In this document: piece by piece, positions 10,338 through 20,211 of the stretch
Layout: the number at the start of each line of letters is the position of its first letter
Numbering within the stretch: the first letter of the stretch is position 1
Assembly: GCA_029532415.1 (NCBI GenBank)
Contig: JAQOTA010000014.1
Coordinates: forward strand, 558,001 to 622,000
Reading direction: 5' to 3'
DNA length: 64,000 nucleotides
DNA from: Marasmius tenuissimus
Lineage: Eukaryota > Basidiomycota > Agaricomycetes > Agaricales > Marasmiaceae
The notes under the pieces: model-generated
Database searches by the model: none
The model's input: only the letters and a program-made list of their open reading frames with translations
Told to the model about the DNA's origin: nothing
Position numbers and translations under genes: made by a program

Positions 10338-11030
10338 CTACCGATATATACCCTTCAATTGACTTTCCACGGCATCAGCCGACATTTTGATATCTGGTAG
10401 GAAACGACTGTTAGAGTGGCTCTGGTTGACACGGTAACAGCACGACACGTACACTTCTGGGGATCTAACGACACCAGCCAAATGGATAACGCCGACGGGG
10501 GAAACCTCATTAGTGATGTGGCGTATCTCAAGGAACAAACGAACCACTTACTCTTGCTAAACTCTTTCTCGCGATGCTTTTGCGTAAACGCCTTGAGCGA
10601 CGGAATCACAAACTTGATCACATCGCTCCCGACAGCGTCCCGCTCCTCCGGATCATCCTCCAATACAGGAGCAATCTTGTGTCGTTCCAGAACTTCCTCC
10701 AGCAGGTCGTAAAAACGCGTGAATTTCTCTTTGGTGGCACCCCTCCCGGCTTTCTCTTTCGGATCGTCAGTCAAGGCCTGCATGAGCGGGGAGAAGTTAG
10801 CATCGAAGTAAGCGGATTTGGCGGTACGGAAGTTGGAGTTAAGGACGTCTTGGGTAGGTTTGGAGAGGTAGTCGAGGAGTCGGTCGTCTTTGGGATCTAT
10901 GCAGATGTTCCTACGTAGGTAGGCGATGTTGTTGAGGAGGAAGACAGCGTTGAAAGGCGGCCTTCGTTGGCTTTTGGCAACCATGTTGAGTGTGCTTATA
11001 GACGTGTTGACGATATCCCCAAACTCTCTT
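10338..11030 (-). pseudogene. EXO70: C-terminal fragment of exocyst subunit Exo70
   Basis: From REFGDIVNTSI (about 11030) to MSADAVESQLKGIYR-stop (10338), about 170 codons align with the C-terminal end of fungal Exo70 (FLLNN..YLR, SKPTQDVLNSNFRTAKSAYF, FSPLMQAL, KEKFTRFYDLLEEV, SLKAFTQKHREKEFSKNPQKY). Exons: 10552-11030, a 12-nt micro-exon 10453-10464 (coding the NPQK turn) and 10338-10393, with introns of 87 and 59 nt. The frame is intact, but the first two-thirds or more of the usual 600+ residues are absent: the homology stops within about 10 bp of the integrase frame on the other strand. Exo70 tethers secretory vesicles at the plasma membrane; this fragment cannot supply the full subunit and is best seen as captured host sequence. 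Confidence 0.8.
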
Positions 11031-11037
11031 TGGCATC

Positions 11038-12044
11038 ATGATGGTCAACACGGTGAGCATATATACAACCCGTACTGCCAGCCCTCAACCTAATCTCTGG
11101 GATCTAGGACTCATCAAGTATAAAATTGTCATTCACGCTTTCATTGATGGGTTTTCTCGGTTTGTGACGTGCATCCGTGCTCACAACAACAACCGCGCGG
11201 AAACAGTCCTAGACTTGTTTGTAGAAGCTGTTCAGACTCACGGTTGCCCTAGCAGGGCAAGGGGAGATCATGGAACAGAGAATGTCATGGTGGCGGAGTT
11301 TATGGAGACGATGAGAGGACAGGGAAGGGGATCCTATATATTTGGAAAGTACGTATCGATTTTCTGCTGTGCGAGTTACTATTCATTCAGTTCTCTACTA
11401 GATCTATTCACAATATCCGAATAGAGAGACTCTGGAGGGACGTTACCCTAGGCTTCGGTGCAAAGTGGAAGTGGTTTTTCGAACAGCTCGAACAGCGGGA
11501 GCACCTCAATTGCGCCAACCCGGCGCATATATGGCTTCTCCACTTTCTCTTTCTTGACGCCATCAACACTGATGCTATTCTTTGGGCGGAAGCTTGGAAC
11601 CACCATAAGATGTCGCTCCCACAGCAAAAGTCTGCATCGCCCAACGAGATGTTTGTGTTTGGTATGATGGAGAACGGTATCCGTGGCATGGATGAGATTT
11701 GGAACTACAATGATGAAAATCACGTACACTTTGAAAGTCAAGAGGATATCGATTCATATGGGGTGGACTGGGAGGAGATGGAGAACCGTACGATCTATCA
11801 GCACCATGTGGAAAATAACACTGAAGATACAGAGCAGGAGCCCTTCAATCCCTTTAGCACATACCATCCAAATCTCTTCTCTCATGTCGAAGTAGAACCC
11901 CCTACTTGCCCTCTTACCGTCGACCAAGTTGATATTCTCAAAGATCGTTTATCACAACTTCCATACATACATCGTCAGGATATTGAAAGCCGTCGTTTAC
12001 TCTGGCAGAACGCTTTATTTACATGTACAGAGCTTCTGGTGTAG
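11038..12044 (+). CDS. rve-type (D,D,E) integrase/transposase, 5'-truncated
   Basis: Exons 11038-11348 and 11402-12044 around a 53-nt intron; 317 aa. The catalytic core is recognisable: HAFIDGFSRFVT, ARGDHGTENV (second Asp), SIHNIRIERLWRDV (catalytic Glu), then IWLLHFLFLDAIN and WAEAWNHHKM, as in the 'integrase core domain' family widespread in agaricomycetes and some animals. Relatives have a long N-terminal part and an LWHxDG block for the first Asp. Here only about 20 residues precede it and the block is shortened to LWDLG, so the first active-site region looks damaged. The Exo70 fragment begins on the opposite strand about 8 bp upstream, suggesting that the 5' part was replaced. The gene is transcribed toward the HECT-like gene 160 bp downstream and likely mobilised the element. 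Confidence 0.7.
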
Positions 12045-12203
12045 GTAGAACATGAATTCTTTGGGGTAACGAAACACGTGTGACGTTCAGTGGGAAGTTT
12101 GGGATTGACAGCAGCTTACGCGTTGCCTGTCCTTTCCTTCATACCGCCATCTCTCTCTCTTTTTTCCTCCACTCCCTTCTCTCTATTTATTTCTTTAATC
12201 AAG

Positions 12204-15200
12204 ATGGCACGTAAGTGTCGTCCAAGCTGCCCTCACGGATGTGCAGACCTGTCTCCAAATCCAGGCGAGGTATGTTATTCAATCCAATTTTTTTTACCGA
12301 CCTTATCTGATGGCTTTCAAGCCTGGTCATTGTCTGTGCGGATGCTCCGAATCAGATCATGTAGATGCCCAGTTACCTCCTCCTCTTCCCAGTAAAGGAG
12401 GGATACCTGGGGTCTGTACGGGTTTTCAGTGCACGGTATATCAGTTGTTTGATCTTTTTTCTTCTATTGTTGTTCTCATCTTATCTATACAGGGACCAGC
12501 AAGTCGGTTTACTTCTTGCACTCAGTGCAATAACAGCTGGATACAACATCTCAATGATGATAGTCCCACCACTAATTCAATGCCAGCCTCACAGGCTTCT
12601 ACGACTTCTTCCTTTCCCGCATATTCTCAGCTTTCCTCTTCCTTTTCGACCCAAAGTTCTTCCCTTCCTTTGTCTTCTCTCCCCCCTCCCCAAACCACAT
12701 CGTTCTACAGAAACAATGTTCCTATCTCTGCCTGGCGAGGTACACCCGGACATTCTACAGGAACCACATCTTCTGCATTCTCGTCCAGACCCCCTGCTCA
12801 ATCCATCCCCACGGGAGCAGCTGCTTCATCTTCCTCATCATCAGACCCGGCGTCTTACACTACTCCTTTTGTCAGCACAACCCCAGTTCTCCGGAACGTC
12901 AGCAACCCACGAGGTTCAGCCAGAACTAACGCATTCACGATCACGGCAGACTCTGTTAAAGGGAAAGCCAAATCTACCAAAGTGAAAGCTAATGATCCGC
13001 CCTACACGACAATTCAGATGGATAGGGTCAATGGAGGATTCTTCCAGGAAGTCGCCGTTCTCATTCTAGGGTATCACCCGTCTGCCACATTCCTTCCCGA
13101 CCACGACAACTTGACCATCACCCCCAGGATCCTGACTGCGTACCAAACTACCCAGATGGAAACCGCAGCACAGCTCTCTCATATCGTCGAGTTCAGGATC
13201 AACGTACAGAATCCTGCTACAGACAACGTATATCCTGCTGTTTATGGAACTATCGTTCAACATTTCTCGGATCGAGGAATCCTCTTTGGTGGCGAGCCCC
13301 TCTCCCCTGATGCCCCATTGTCGTCGCCATTCATTCTCTGCAAACTTGGCAGAAAATCGACTCCCAAGAATGCGCCAGAGGGTGCCACAATCTGTGTCAC
13401 TGATACCAACACCAAGTGGACCTTGGATGGGTTGAACCAGACAACAAGCGATTGTTCTATCAAACCCCACTACAAGAACAAACTGGTCGTCTTTTTGGGT
13501 ATGTTTTGGACTTGTCGAAGAATGACAACATTTCTGACGACCCTTTATCAAGCACCGAAACACATTATGCATGGTCCTCATTCCAGCGGAGAACCTCATC
13601 CATGCTATGGCTTCAAATTCAATCACGCGTTCATGGACACGTCTGATAGTCAGAGTGCACTGCCAGAACTGGAGTGCCTGCCGTCTTGCCCAGGACAGGG
13701 CAACCTATCAGGCGAGGAGGAGGAGATCGAGTACGAGAACGAAAGCCAGGAACAGGAAGAAGTGGAGTCTGTATTCACTGGCAGTCGTAGGGGCAGGCCA
13801 ACGACCGTCACAATCACCCGAAGGGTTAGGCGTCGTCTCTACTCACCCTCTCCCGAGCCCAATCCCTCTGGATCAGAACGTTTGGGTACATCACCATCGC
13901 CATCATCTTCATCGTCTTTACCCCCAGTTAATCTGTTTTGGGACTCGCCACCCTTACCCTTCACTGCTCTGCCGGGATCACGTTCTCCCTCACCTTCAGC
14001 CCCCTCTCCATCAGCTCAGGTGGTCGAAGAGCTCCTGTCACAGCAACGCGATAGGTCTCCTTCTGTCGAGTACTTGGCAACTGTTCCTGCACCCAATGTC
14101 GATCCGGTTCCTCGGGGAATTCCGCAGACAGCGCCTGGTTTCCTGCACGCTGTTTCAGATCGATATAGCTTTGATGAGACGAGGCCAGGAATAAAGATGA
14201 CTGCAACCAGTACACGGTCTGCTGCCTGGGCATTGATTGAATGTCTTCGCTGTCATCATTCTGGCGAACCTATTCCCAGAACTGTGTCAGATCCCAACGA
14301 TAGCGATGGATTTGCTGTAATCAACAACTTTGTCTTCGATAGACTCCTATGCCATTGGTCATTGATTGAGATGTGAGTTTGTTTTTCTTCACAGTGCATT
14401 CCATGTATTGACATCATTCTATTGTTAGAAACCCTGGTGCAGGCGATGGTGTACTGAAGAATGTTATCCGACAGTGCATAGAAACCATGGCCAGCAACGA
14501 CGAGCTCTTCAGGCCTATTCACGATGGCCTTGTTACCTGGGCATTCTCGCCAGGTTCCACCACCCCAGAGCGCATCGTCTGGGCAAAAGTTACAGGCTCT
14601 CTTATGGCGCTGCACTTGGCATGGCTGAAGAGCACACCGCACCCGTTTGATCCAATCTACACCGCTCTGATGGTTGTCAGCTTTGACGTGGTGAAGGCTT
14701 TGGAGTATGTGAACACAATCCACCCCGATTTGGGACATCAACTTGCTATCTGGCCCGACTTTGACAACAAGAACACCACTTTTGCATCGACGGATCGAGC
14801 AGTCAGGAACGGCTTGCAATACCTGGTCAATACGTTCTTTTGGAATCTGACTGTGCGTACTTTTTTCATTCACACTATGATCTTTCGTTCTTACTTGTTG
14901 TCAGTTACCGCAAGTCAGAAATATCTCCACGCGACTAGATTGGGATATTCAGACTGACAAGCTGAAGGCGCAAGCCCTCTTTGCAACCACACCCGAGTCT
15001 CTCATATCGGAAGAAGTTGATGCTGCCAGGAAGGGATTCAGGGGGATGAAGGTCGATCCTGGAGTCTATCTCTCTGATGTTTGTTGATTCATTTCCTTGT
15101 GTTTCTATTCGCAATACTAATCCGCTTTTGAATAGCTTCTCAATGAGGACAATGCGTACACTATCATCACGGAACTTTGCGCAAAAGAAGTCAAGGATCC

Positions 15201-15917
15201 CGAATCCGTGATCAAAATCACAACATACCCTTCCCCATTCTCGGTATGGGAAGACGCAGACTTCCTTACTGCATTCAAGCGTAGATTTGCAAAGTATATC
15301 CGAGGTCAAGGACACCCCAAGACGCTTGTCCGGGAGAACCTTTTGTCTGCGAAAGATCTGGAGCAGGCGGCAAGTAACATGTCGTGCTATCGTGCTGAAA
15401 TGTTCTTGAAGATGGCGACTGGGGTGAAGCTTGTTCCTCATCCATTTGAGGGAAGAAGTTCTCATATCAAGGTGCGTCGTACGTTTCTCTTTCTTATCTA
15501 GATATTTGACTGATCATGCTCCAATAGATGTCGTTCCTACGGATTATTCCTCCACCCCCACCTTCCTCTGAAGAGTCTCGTCAACTTGAATCCGAGGTTG
15601 CGTCTGAGGCTGAAGAGTCCTTCCTTCCCTCTGTCACAGCCAGTGATCTGACAGCGAGTGGAAGTTCTACCACTGGAACGTCAAGTACTATTGCTAGGAC
15701 TCGCAGAAACACGAAGCCGCTCCCCCATGCAGGTCAAATCATTGCTTCTCACTGCGCGCGTACAGTGACAATCCATGTCAATGACGACCTGATCACCATG
15801 GTAAAGGATATACCAGAAGACCTAGACTCCTCCGACTGCGAGGACGACATATTCGCAGATTTCTTTCACAAAAATATCATCGCCATCAGTGGAGAGAGCG
15901 ATTACCAAGCCAGATAG
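12204..15917 (+). CDS. Cys/His-cluster protein with C-terminal HECT-like domain
   Basis: Eight exons (12204-12269, 12322-12435, 12493-13498, 13553-14372, 14429-14852, 14905-15078, 15136-15471, 15528-15917); introns 52-57 nt; 1109 aa. A pyrimidine-rich promoter precedes the ATG. Residues 1-80 carry a Cys/His cluster (CLCGCSESDH, GVCTGFQC, SCTQCNNSW) likely to bind zinc. A Ser/Thr/Pro-rich linker and a conserved middle part (about 245-460) follow. From about residue 670, NPGAGDGVLKNVIRQ, NDELFRP, PERIVWAKVTGSLMALHL, FDPIY and later FLKMATGVKLVP follow the order of landmarks in HECT ubiquitin ligases (G.GVLREWF, LF, FIGRVLGLAL, FY, FVTG). A C-terminal Cys in a TCFN-like context is not visible, so ligase activity is doubtful. 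The last exon is acidic and disordered. Same strand as the integrase, 160 bp apart. Confidence 0.6.
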
Positions 15918-16600
15918 ACTGTATGTTTCGCCTTGTCATATTTCGTTTCATTTTCTTGCCCTTACCTTACATGTTGTTCCTAATCACTGCTGCTCTCATG
16001 ATTCGTTCTCGTTACTGCTGCTTTACAATCCTGACCCATTCTCATCGGAATCCTTCATTGCTCACTGTTACTGATCATTTCGCTTGCTGTTGTTGCTCAT
16101 TTTGCTCACGGAAACTGCTCAATTCGCTCACTGTTACCATTTGCTGTACCTGTTACTCATCCGCACGTCTCTGTATCGCTGCTTCTGCTCATGTATCACC
16201 ATCCTGCTTTGCTCGTTCATGCTCGTCCAGTACGGTAGAATCTTCTCTCTCGCTACAATACCTACTGTCTCAACCAGTCTCTGCCGCTGTAATCATGTTA
16301 TTGCACTCTCGAACTGCTACTGTACTAGTATACGTACTCAATGTTGGTGCTTTGCCGTTTCTTGTAACCACTATTGTACCGCCCTCTCGCCGTAAAGTAG
16401 TCTTCTGAATGATAACTGTTTTGTCGACTACACGTACCGTGCGAGCGCTTTGAATTGATCGATATCTGGTGGTATATGAAGGGTCTGATATATTAGTATG
16501 CTTACACCTGCATGAAGACCCCGACGTAGCTACCAGTGTGCGAGGGAAAAGACACCAGGTTGAAAGCAAAGGGGCGACTGATGAAGGTCGAAGGTGACGG
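15918..16600. other. Pyrimidine-rich right arm of the element, no gene
   Basis: No gene seen. Between 16040 and 16300 the sequence is rich in TGCTC/CACTG motifs, including GCTCACTGTTAC twice (about 16061 and 16127) and repeated TTGCTCA, giving a loosely repetitive tract. It lies downstream of the HECT-like gene and upstream of the right subterminal repeats. Confidence 0.4.
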
Positions 16601-16608
16601 TCGAGGAC

Positions 16609-16638
16609 TTTCGTGGGAAGCTGAAAACTTTCGTGGGA
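16609..16638 (-). repeat. Right subterminal motif pair TCCCACGAAA x2 (reverse strand)
   Basis: TTTCGTGGGA at 16609-16618 and 16629-16638, the reverse complement of the left-end motif, with identical 20-bp spacing. Confidence 0.75.
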
Positions 16639-16714
16639 ACGTGTAGCTTCAACGTCGACCGTCCGAGCACGAAGGCATTCGACGTCAACGCGGATGACCA
16701 AGACGAACGTCATC

Positions 16715-16740
16715 ATTTTTGTCCAAACAGGTCCCTCATA
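16715..16740 (-). repeat. Right terminal inverted repeat
   Basis: Ends ...TTTGTCCAAACAGGTCCCTCATA, the inverted partner of 4542-4567. A nearby GACGTTCGTCTTGG on the reverse strand (about 16698-16711) matches GACGTTCGCCTTCG at 4646 on the left. Confidence 0.65.
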
Positions 16741-16746
16741 CTGGTG
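16741..16746. repeat. Right target-site duplication CTGGTG
   Basis: Exact copy of 4536-4541. Sequence to its right is homologous to the 3' end of F-box/LRR genes, sequence to its left is not. Confidence 0.85.
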
Positions 16747-16880
16747 GAATGAATCGCTTTGGCTGTAGGCATAACTGTATCGCGTTCTGTTGGTGGCTAT
16801 GACGATGAGAGGCGACTCGCCAACTATTCCTTCGTGTGTATCCGACAGGTCTATGAGTGCGAATTGAAGCTTGAAGCTTG
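16747..16880 (+). pseudogene. Orphan 3' end and 3' flank of F-box/LRR copy 1
   Basis: 16747-16768 encodes the last residues NESLWL and a stop, as in paralogues. The following flank (TAGGCATAACTG..GACGATGAGAGG..TTCGTGTGTAT..CAGGTCTATGAGTGCGAATT) matches the 3' flanks of copies 2 and 3 (19587-19800 and 22528-22740). It is the displaced end of the gene at 2638-4541, cut off by the insertion. Confidence 0.85.
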
Positions 16881-17705
16881 AAGTCTGATGGCTAAGAGCC
16901 CTCAATATCTCTTTGAGGAGATGTTGTTCTTCAATAGACCATCAATCTTTGGTGGTTTCGGCCTTCAGGAACCCGCGCAAAGCTGGCCATTGTCATGGTT
17001 GAGCGGAGAGTTCTGCGGCCACCTGCATGCATTGTGACGCACCTGGAAGGTCTTTGTCCTGAGGAAACCGTCCCGAATGGCAGAAAGAGATTCTCGACGG
17101 TTATGTATCTGGGCCCGATCCAAGTAAGTTCGAGTTTGAGCACTCTATCCGTGTTTTTAGCTGATTCCGTTTCTCTATTGTAGCTATGTACCCGTAATGC
17201 TGTAGATGACTCTATTTCTTGCTTCACAGGGCTGAGACGAAGTGAGTTAGAAACACAAGTCGAACCATGATCATGGTGGTTGAGGGTAAACATATTTGGA
17301 CCCATGAGAGCCCACAGGCGCACGTGGTCAGGTTCCCAAATCAACGCGCCAAGCTCTTCCTACGGACAGTTTTTGGACTTCCTCCACAGCCTCCATGTCA
17401 ACACATCTTCTTCAGGTCGACGAAAGACTCTGGCTACACCTCTGCCAGTCTAATCGATGCACACGAAGCAGCGTGAGCTCGCCACGACGGTGTGCCGTTT
17501 GATCAGCGATTGCCACGATATGCTCGAATCCGAGCCTAATCCCACCCAGTCACCCTGGTGTCACAAGGCTGATGAGGATCGGGGACGACACGCCTACCTT
17601 GATAGCAGGAAGCTTTGTCATGGAACTACTTGGTGCGTACTGACCGTCCCTTACGTCGAGTGCTCAAATTCATCCAAAACAACATCAGGTTCAGTCTTTG
17701 AAGAA
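16881..17705 (+). promoter_or_regulatory. Upstream region of F-box/LRR copy 2
   Basis: No separate gene seen. The block at about 17270-17330 (ATTTGGACCCATGAGAGCCCACAGG..CACGTGG) is shared with the upstream regions of copies 1 and 4, suggesting a conserved promoter element. A frame from 17457 runs into the gene but its extra residues are not conserved in paralogues. Confidence 0.4.
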
Positions 17706-19586
17706 ATGGAGCTCAGTATCGATACGCCTTTCTCCCATGTGTTGAACACGAATTACCCTCCCTCGACTGAAGAGCAACGTTCGATTCGAGATCTTATTCG
17801 AGAACCAGAAGAGCAGATTCGCCTGTTGGACGAAGAAATATCCCGGCTACAAACCAGAAGACAAAAGTTAAAGCAATTTGTCGACCTTCATCGTGCCCTC
17901 CTCTCGCCATTTCGTCAGCTCACTGCAGACGTTTGGAGAATGATCTTCTTCGAAACTCTCCCTGACAATATACTTGGCCTCTGCACACGCACGACAAAAA
18001 GTTCTCCGCTCCTGCTTACTACCATCTGCCGTCTGTGGCGAGAGGTCGCCCTGAGCACACCGAGACTCTGGAATTCCATCCATATCCATCTACCGATAGA
18101 ATCTTCCAACTCTCCGGATCCGGACTGCATCATAACATTGCACAGGCGAAAAGAAGGACTCAAAGCTTGGCTCGATAGGTCGGGGTCTCTACCCGTCACT
18201 ATCTCCCTCACAGCGACGCCGAATCAGGGCGGACAACCATTTGCGATAGCGGAATCTTTGCACGCCATCGCCACCGAGTTCATTGAGCTTCTCGCACAGT
18301 ACTCGCCCCGATGGAGAACGGTTGCATTCAACAGTGGGGTTCATCTGTTGGATCTGACTCCAATCGAGCGGTTGCCAACGAACTCCCTGTCAAATCTAGG
18401 GTCGTTTTGTAGCTCTGGAGCCCTCCGTAACAATCACAGAACAGAAACAGTCACCAACGTTGACCACCTCCAGAATCTCCTTACCAAAGCACGATCACTC
18501 CGGCGGCTTAGATTAGTCGACGACACCATTTCCCCAGCAACACTATCCCTTCCAATATCCTGGCATCACCTGACCGAGCTCACCATCGCACGACCAGTAT
18601 TACTTGACAATAGTTCGTCATTCGAGCCGAGTCAACTTATGCAGACTCTCGCGGACAAATGTCGCTCACTGATCACACTTTCTATCGACCTCGACGTCAT
18701 GCCCGCTCCTGACACTACCCTTCATCCAGTACGATGGCCTAGCCTCCAGAATCTCCGCGTAGTCTTGTCACCATTTATGTCAGACTGGCAGCGTCACTTC
18801 ACAAGCACGAACGCTTCAGATGATACCACGTTCCGGCCGTTCGTCATACCAATTTTCGATAGTGTCACTCTCCCCTCCTTGAAGAAGCTATCCGTAGCTT
18901 TCGGCAGCTCGTACCGGCAAGATGGTGATCAAGCCACTCAGCTGCCTTTTGAGAATCTCCTCCAACGATCGCAGTGCCCGATTACCCATTTCGAGCTGTT
19001 TTACCCCCACATAGTCACAGCGGAGGCGGTCATAAGGGTCGTTCGACAGATGGAAACCCTGGTGTCGCTCAATTTGGGGTATATGGGAAGGGAGAGACGA
19101 TGGCAGAGTTCACCTGGAGTTTTTGTGGAGTTGTCGGGACCCTGGGTCGACCAAACTGCTCCTTCGCGCAGGCGGAAGAACTTGCTGAACAGCATCCTAC
19201 GAGAGTTTCTGGTGGCTGGATTGGACTCGGACGTCGAAGCGTTGCCGTTGTGTCCTCTATTGGAGGAGCTAAACATTGGAGGATGTACCATTGATGATCG
19301 AGATGCGTTGCTCGACTTCGCACAGAAGACTCGTAGGGCAAACTTGAGAACGTTCCGAGCTGATCTTGGGCAGCCCGTTCGGAGCGATGTGTGGAAGATA
19401 TTTGAAACGCTTCAGGTGGAGAGACAAGATTCGGAGAAGATGAGGGCTGTGCAAGACGTGGGAGGGATCATGGTGGATTGGAGGTGGAACGAGCAGTCGG
19501 CGGAGATCTCGAGATCACTTTTGGATGCTCCGACAACTGATCTGCCAGAGGAAGGTAGCTGGTGGAATGGATCACTTTGGTTGTAA
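17706..19586 (+). CDS. F-box/LRR-like protein, copy 2
   Basis: Intronless and uninterrupted, 626 aa, starting MELSIDTPFSHVLN. Coiled coil (EEQIRLLDEEISRLQ) is followed by an F-box (SPFRQLTADVWRMIFFETLPDN...CRLWREVAL...RLW) and an irregular leucine-rich region ending LEELNIGGC and GSWWNGSLWL. The C-terminal 80 residues are nearly identical to copy 3, while the N-terminal three quarters are clearly diverged from it. Probably an SCF substrate adaptor; no partner can be named. Immediately upstream lies the remnant of copy 1. Confidence 0.85.
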   Translation: MELSIDTPFSHVLNTNYPPSTEEQRSIRDLIREPEEQIRLLDEEISRLQTRRQKLKQFVDLHRALLSPFRQLTADVWRMIFFETLPDNILGLCTRTTKSSPLLLTTICRLWREVALSTPRLWNSIHIHLPIESSNSPDPDCIITLHRRKEGLKAWLDRSGSLPVTISLTATPNQGGQPFAIAESLHAIATEFIELLAQYSPRWRTVAFNSGVHLLDLTPIERLPTNSLSNLGSFCSSGALRNNHRTETVTNVDHLQNLLTKARSLRRLRLVDDTISPATLSLPISWHHLTELTIARPVLLDNSSSFEPSQLMQTLADKCRSLITLSIDLDVMPAPDTTLHPVRWPSLQNLRVVLSPFMSDWQRHFTSTNASDDTTFRPFVIPIFDSVTLPSLKKLSVAFGSSYRQDGDQATQLPFENLLQRSQCPITHFELFYPHIVTAEAVIRVVRQMETLVSLNLGYMGRERRWQSSPGVFVELSGPWVDQTAPSRRRKNLLNSILREFLVAGLDSDVEALPLCPLLEELNIGGCTIDDRDALLDFAQKTRRANLRTFRADLGQPVRSDVWKIFETLQVERQDSEKMRAVQDVGGIMVDWRWNEQSAEISRSLLDAPTTDLPEEGSWWNGSLWL

Positions 19587-20211
19587 GCATAGATGTGTCG
19601 CGTTGTTTTGGAATTGGTCATAACGACGAGAGGATGATATTGTACGATTCAAAGTTCGGATTGATAAGAGAAATTGTACTGTTTTCGACCCCGCTTCCCG
19701 CCTGGCCCTCGAATTTCTGGAAAGATATTGGAATAGTGAGTATAGGGCTACTCACCGACCAGTCTTTCGTGTGTATTTGGGCAGGTCTACGAGTGCGAAT
19801 TGAAGTTTAACACCATGCCCATTGCTGGTTCGAGAGAGAGAGGATGAACACCGGACCGGACCCCCGCCTCAGCGCATTGGTGGCCAGTCAGCCAATTAGA
19901 AATGTTTCATTGTTCTAATCGTAAATGTTCCTTGTTTCTTCGCGACCACCATAGTCTCAATAGCCAATGTACATGAATAGCGTCGCTATCTTCTTATTTC
20001 AACTCGACTTAAACAGGGCATCTCGTATTCATTCTCACCGCCTCAATCTTCAACCTTCCGAAAGGGCTCAGCAATATCAACATTACTGACATAAGAAAGA
20101 AGATGTCGAACCCAGTTAATCTTACCACCTTGTTACGACAGGCTTTCTTCGTTGTGGATTTATCTGGTTTGGGGAATCGGGACTGATCACTACATCTAGT
20201 CTCCAGGTACG
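19587..20211. repeat. Direct repeat R1: 3' flank of F-box/LRR copy 2
   Basis: About 80% similar to 22528-23150 downstream of copy 3. Shared landmarks include ATAACGACGAGAGGATGAT, CTTCCCGCCTGGCCC, GTATAGGGCTACTCACCGA, CATCTCGTATTCATTCTCA, AAGAAAGAAGATGTCGAACC and GGGGAATCGGGACTG. Homology stops abruptly at 20211, where copy-1-like promoter sequence begins. No gene is recognised in it. Confidence 0.7.

Larger units (their letters stand above)
4542..16740. mobile_element. 12.2-kb DNA transposon-like element with TIRs, rve integrase, dioxygenase and HECT-like genes
   Basis: Seen directly: a perfect 6-bp direct repeat at both edges, an interrupted paralogous gene that is restored when the insert is removed, terminal inverted repeats starting TATG..., and two 20-bp-spaced TCCCACGAAA motifs at each end in opposite orientation. 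Gene content, left to right: TET/JBP-like dioxygenase (minus), F-box gene (plus), broken membrane-protein gene (minus), Exo70 fragment (minus), truncated integrase (plus), Cys-cluster/HECT-like gene (plus). A 6-bp duplication and an rve-type D,D,E integrase fit cut-and-paste elements that use retroviral-like integrases. TAT...ATA termini with 6-bp duplications recall the IS3EU superfamily, but this is from memory and unchecked. The integrase looks truncated, so this copy is probably non-autonomous now. Confidence 0.8.

Noticed and set aside
11038..12044. LTR retrotransposon origin of the integrase
   Set aside because: No reverse transcriptase, RNase H, protease or gag-like frame nearby and no direct long terminal repeats; the flanking repeats are inverted and at 4542 and 16740.
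13066..13626. 186-codon minus-strand frame
   Set aside because: Antisense shadow of the HECT-like gene's conserved middle exon.
4542..16740. KDZ (Kyakuja/Dileera/Zisupton) element because of the TET/JBP gene
   Set aside because: No long transposase with the CxC-type Cys pattern and KDZ catalytic blocks is present; the recombinase is an rve-type integrase. A deleted KDZ element with unrelated integrase remains possible but is less simple.
16270..16905. 211-codon minus-strand frame across the right end of the element
   Set aside because: It crosses the transposon/host junction and the antisense of the F-box/LRR 3' end, so it is accidental.
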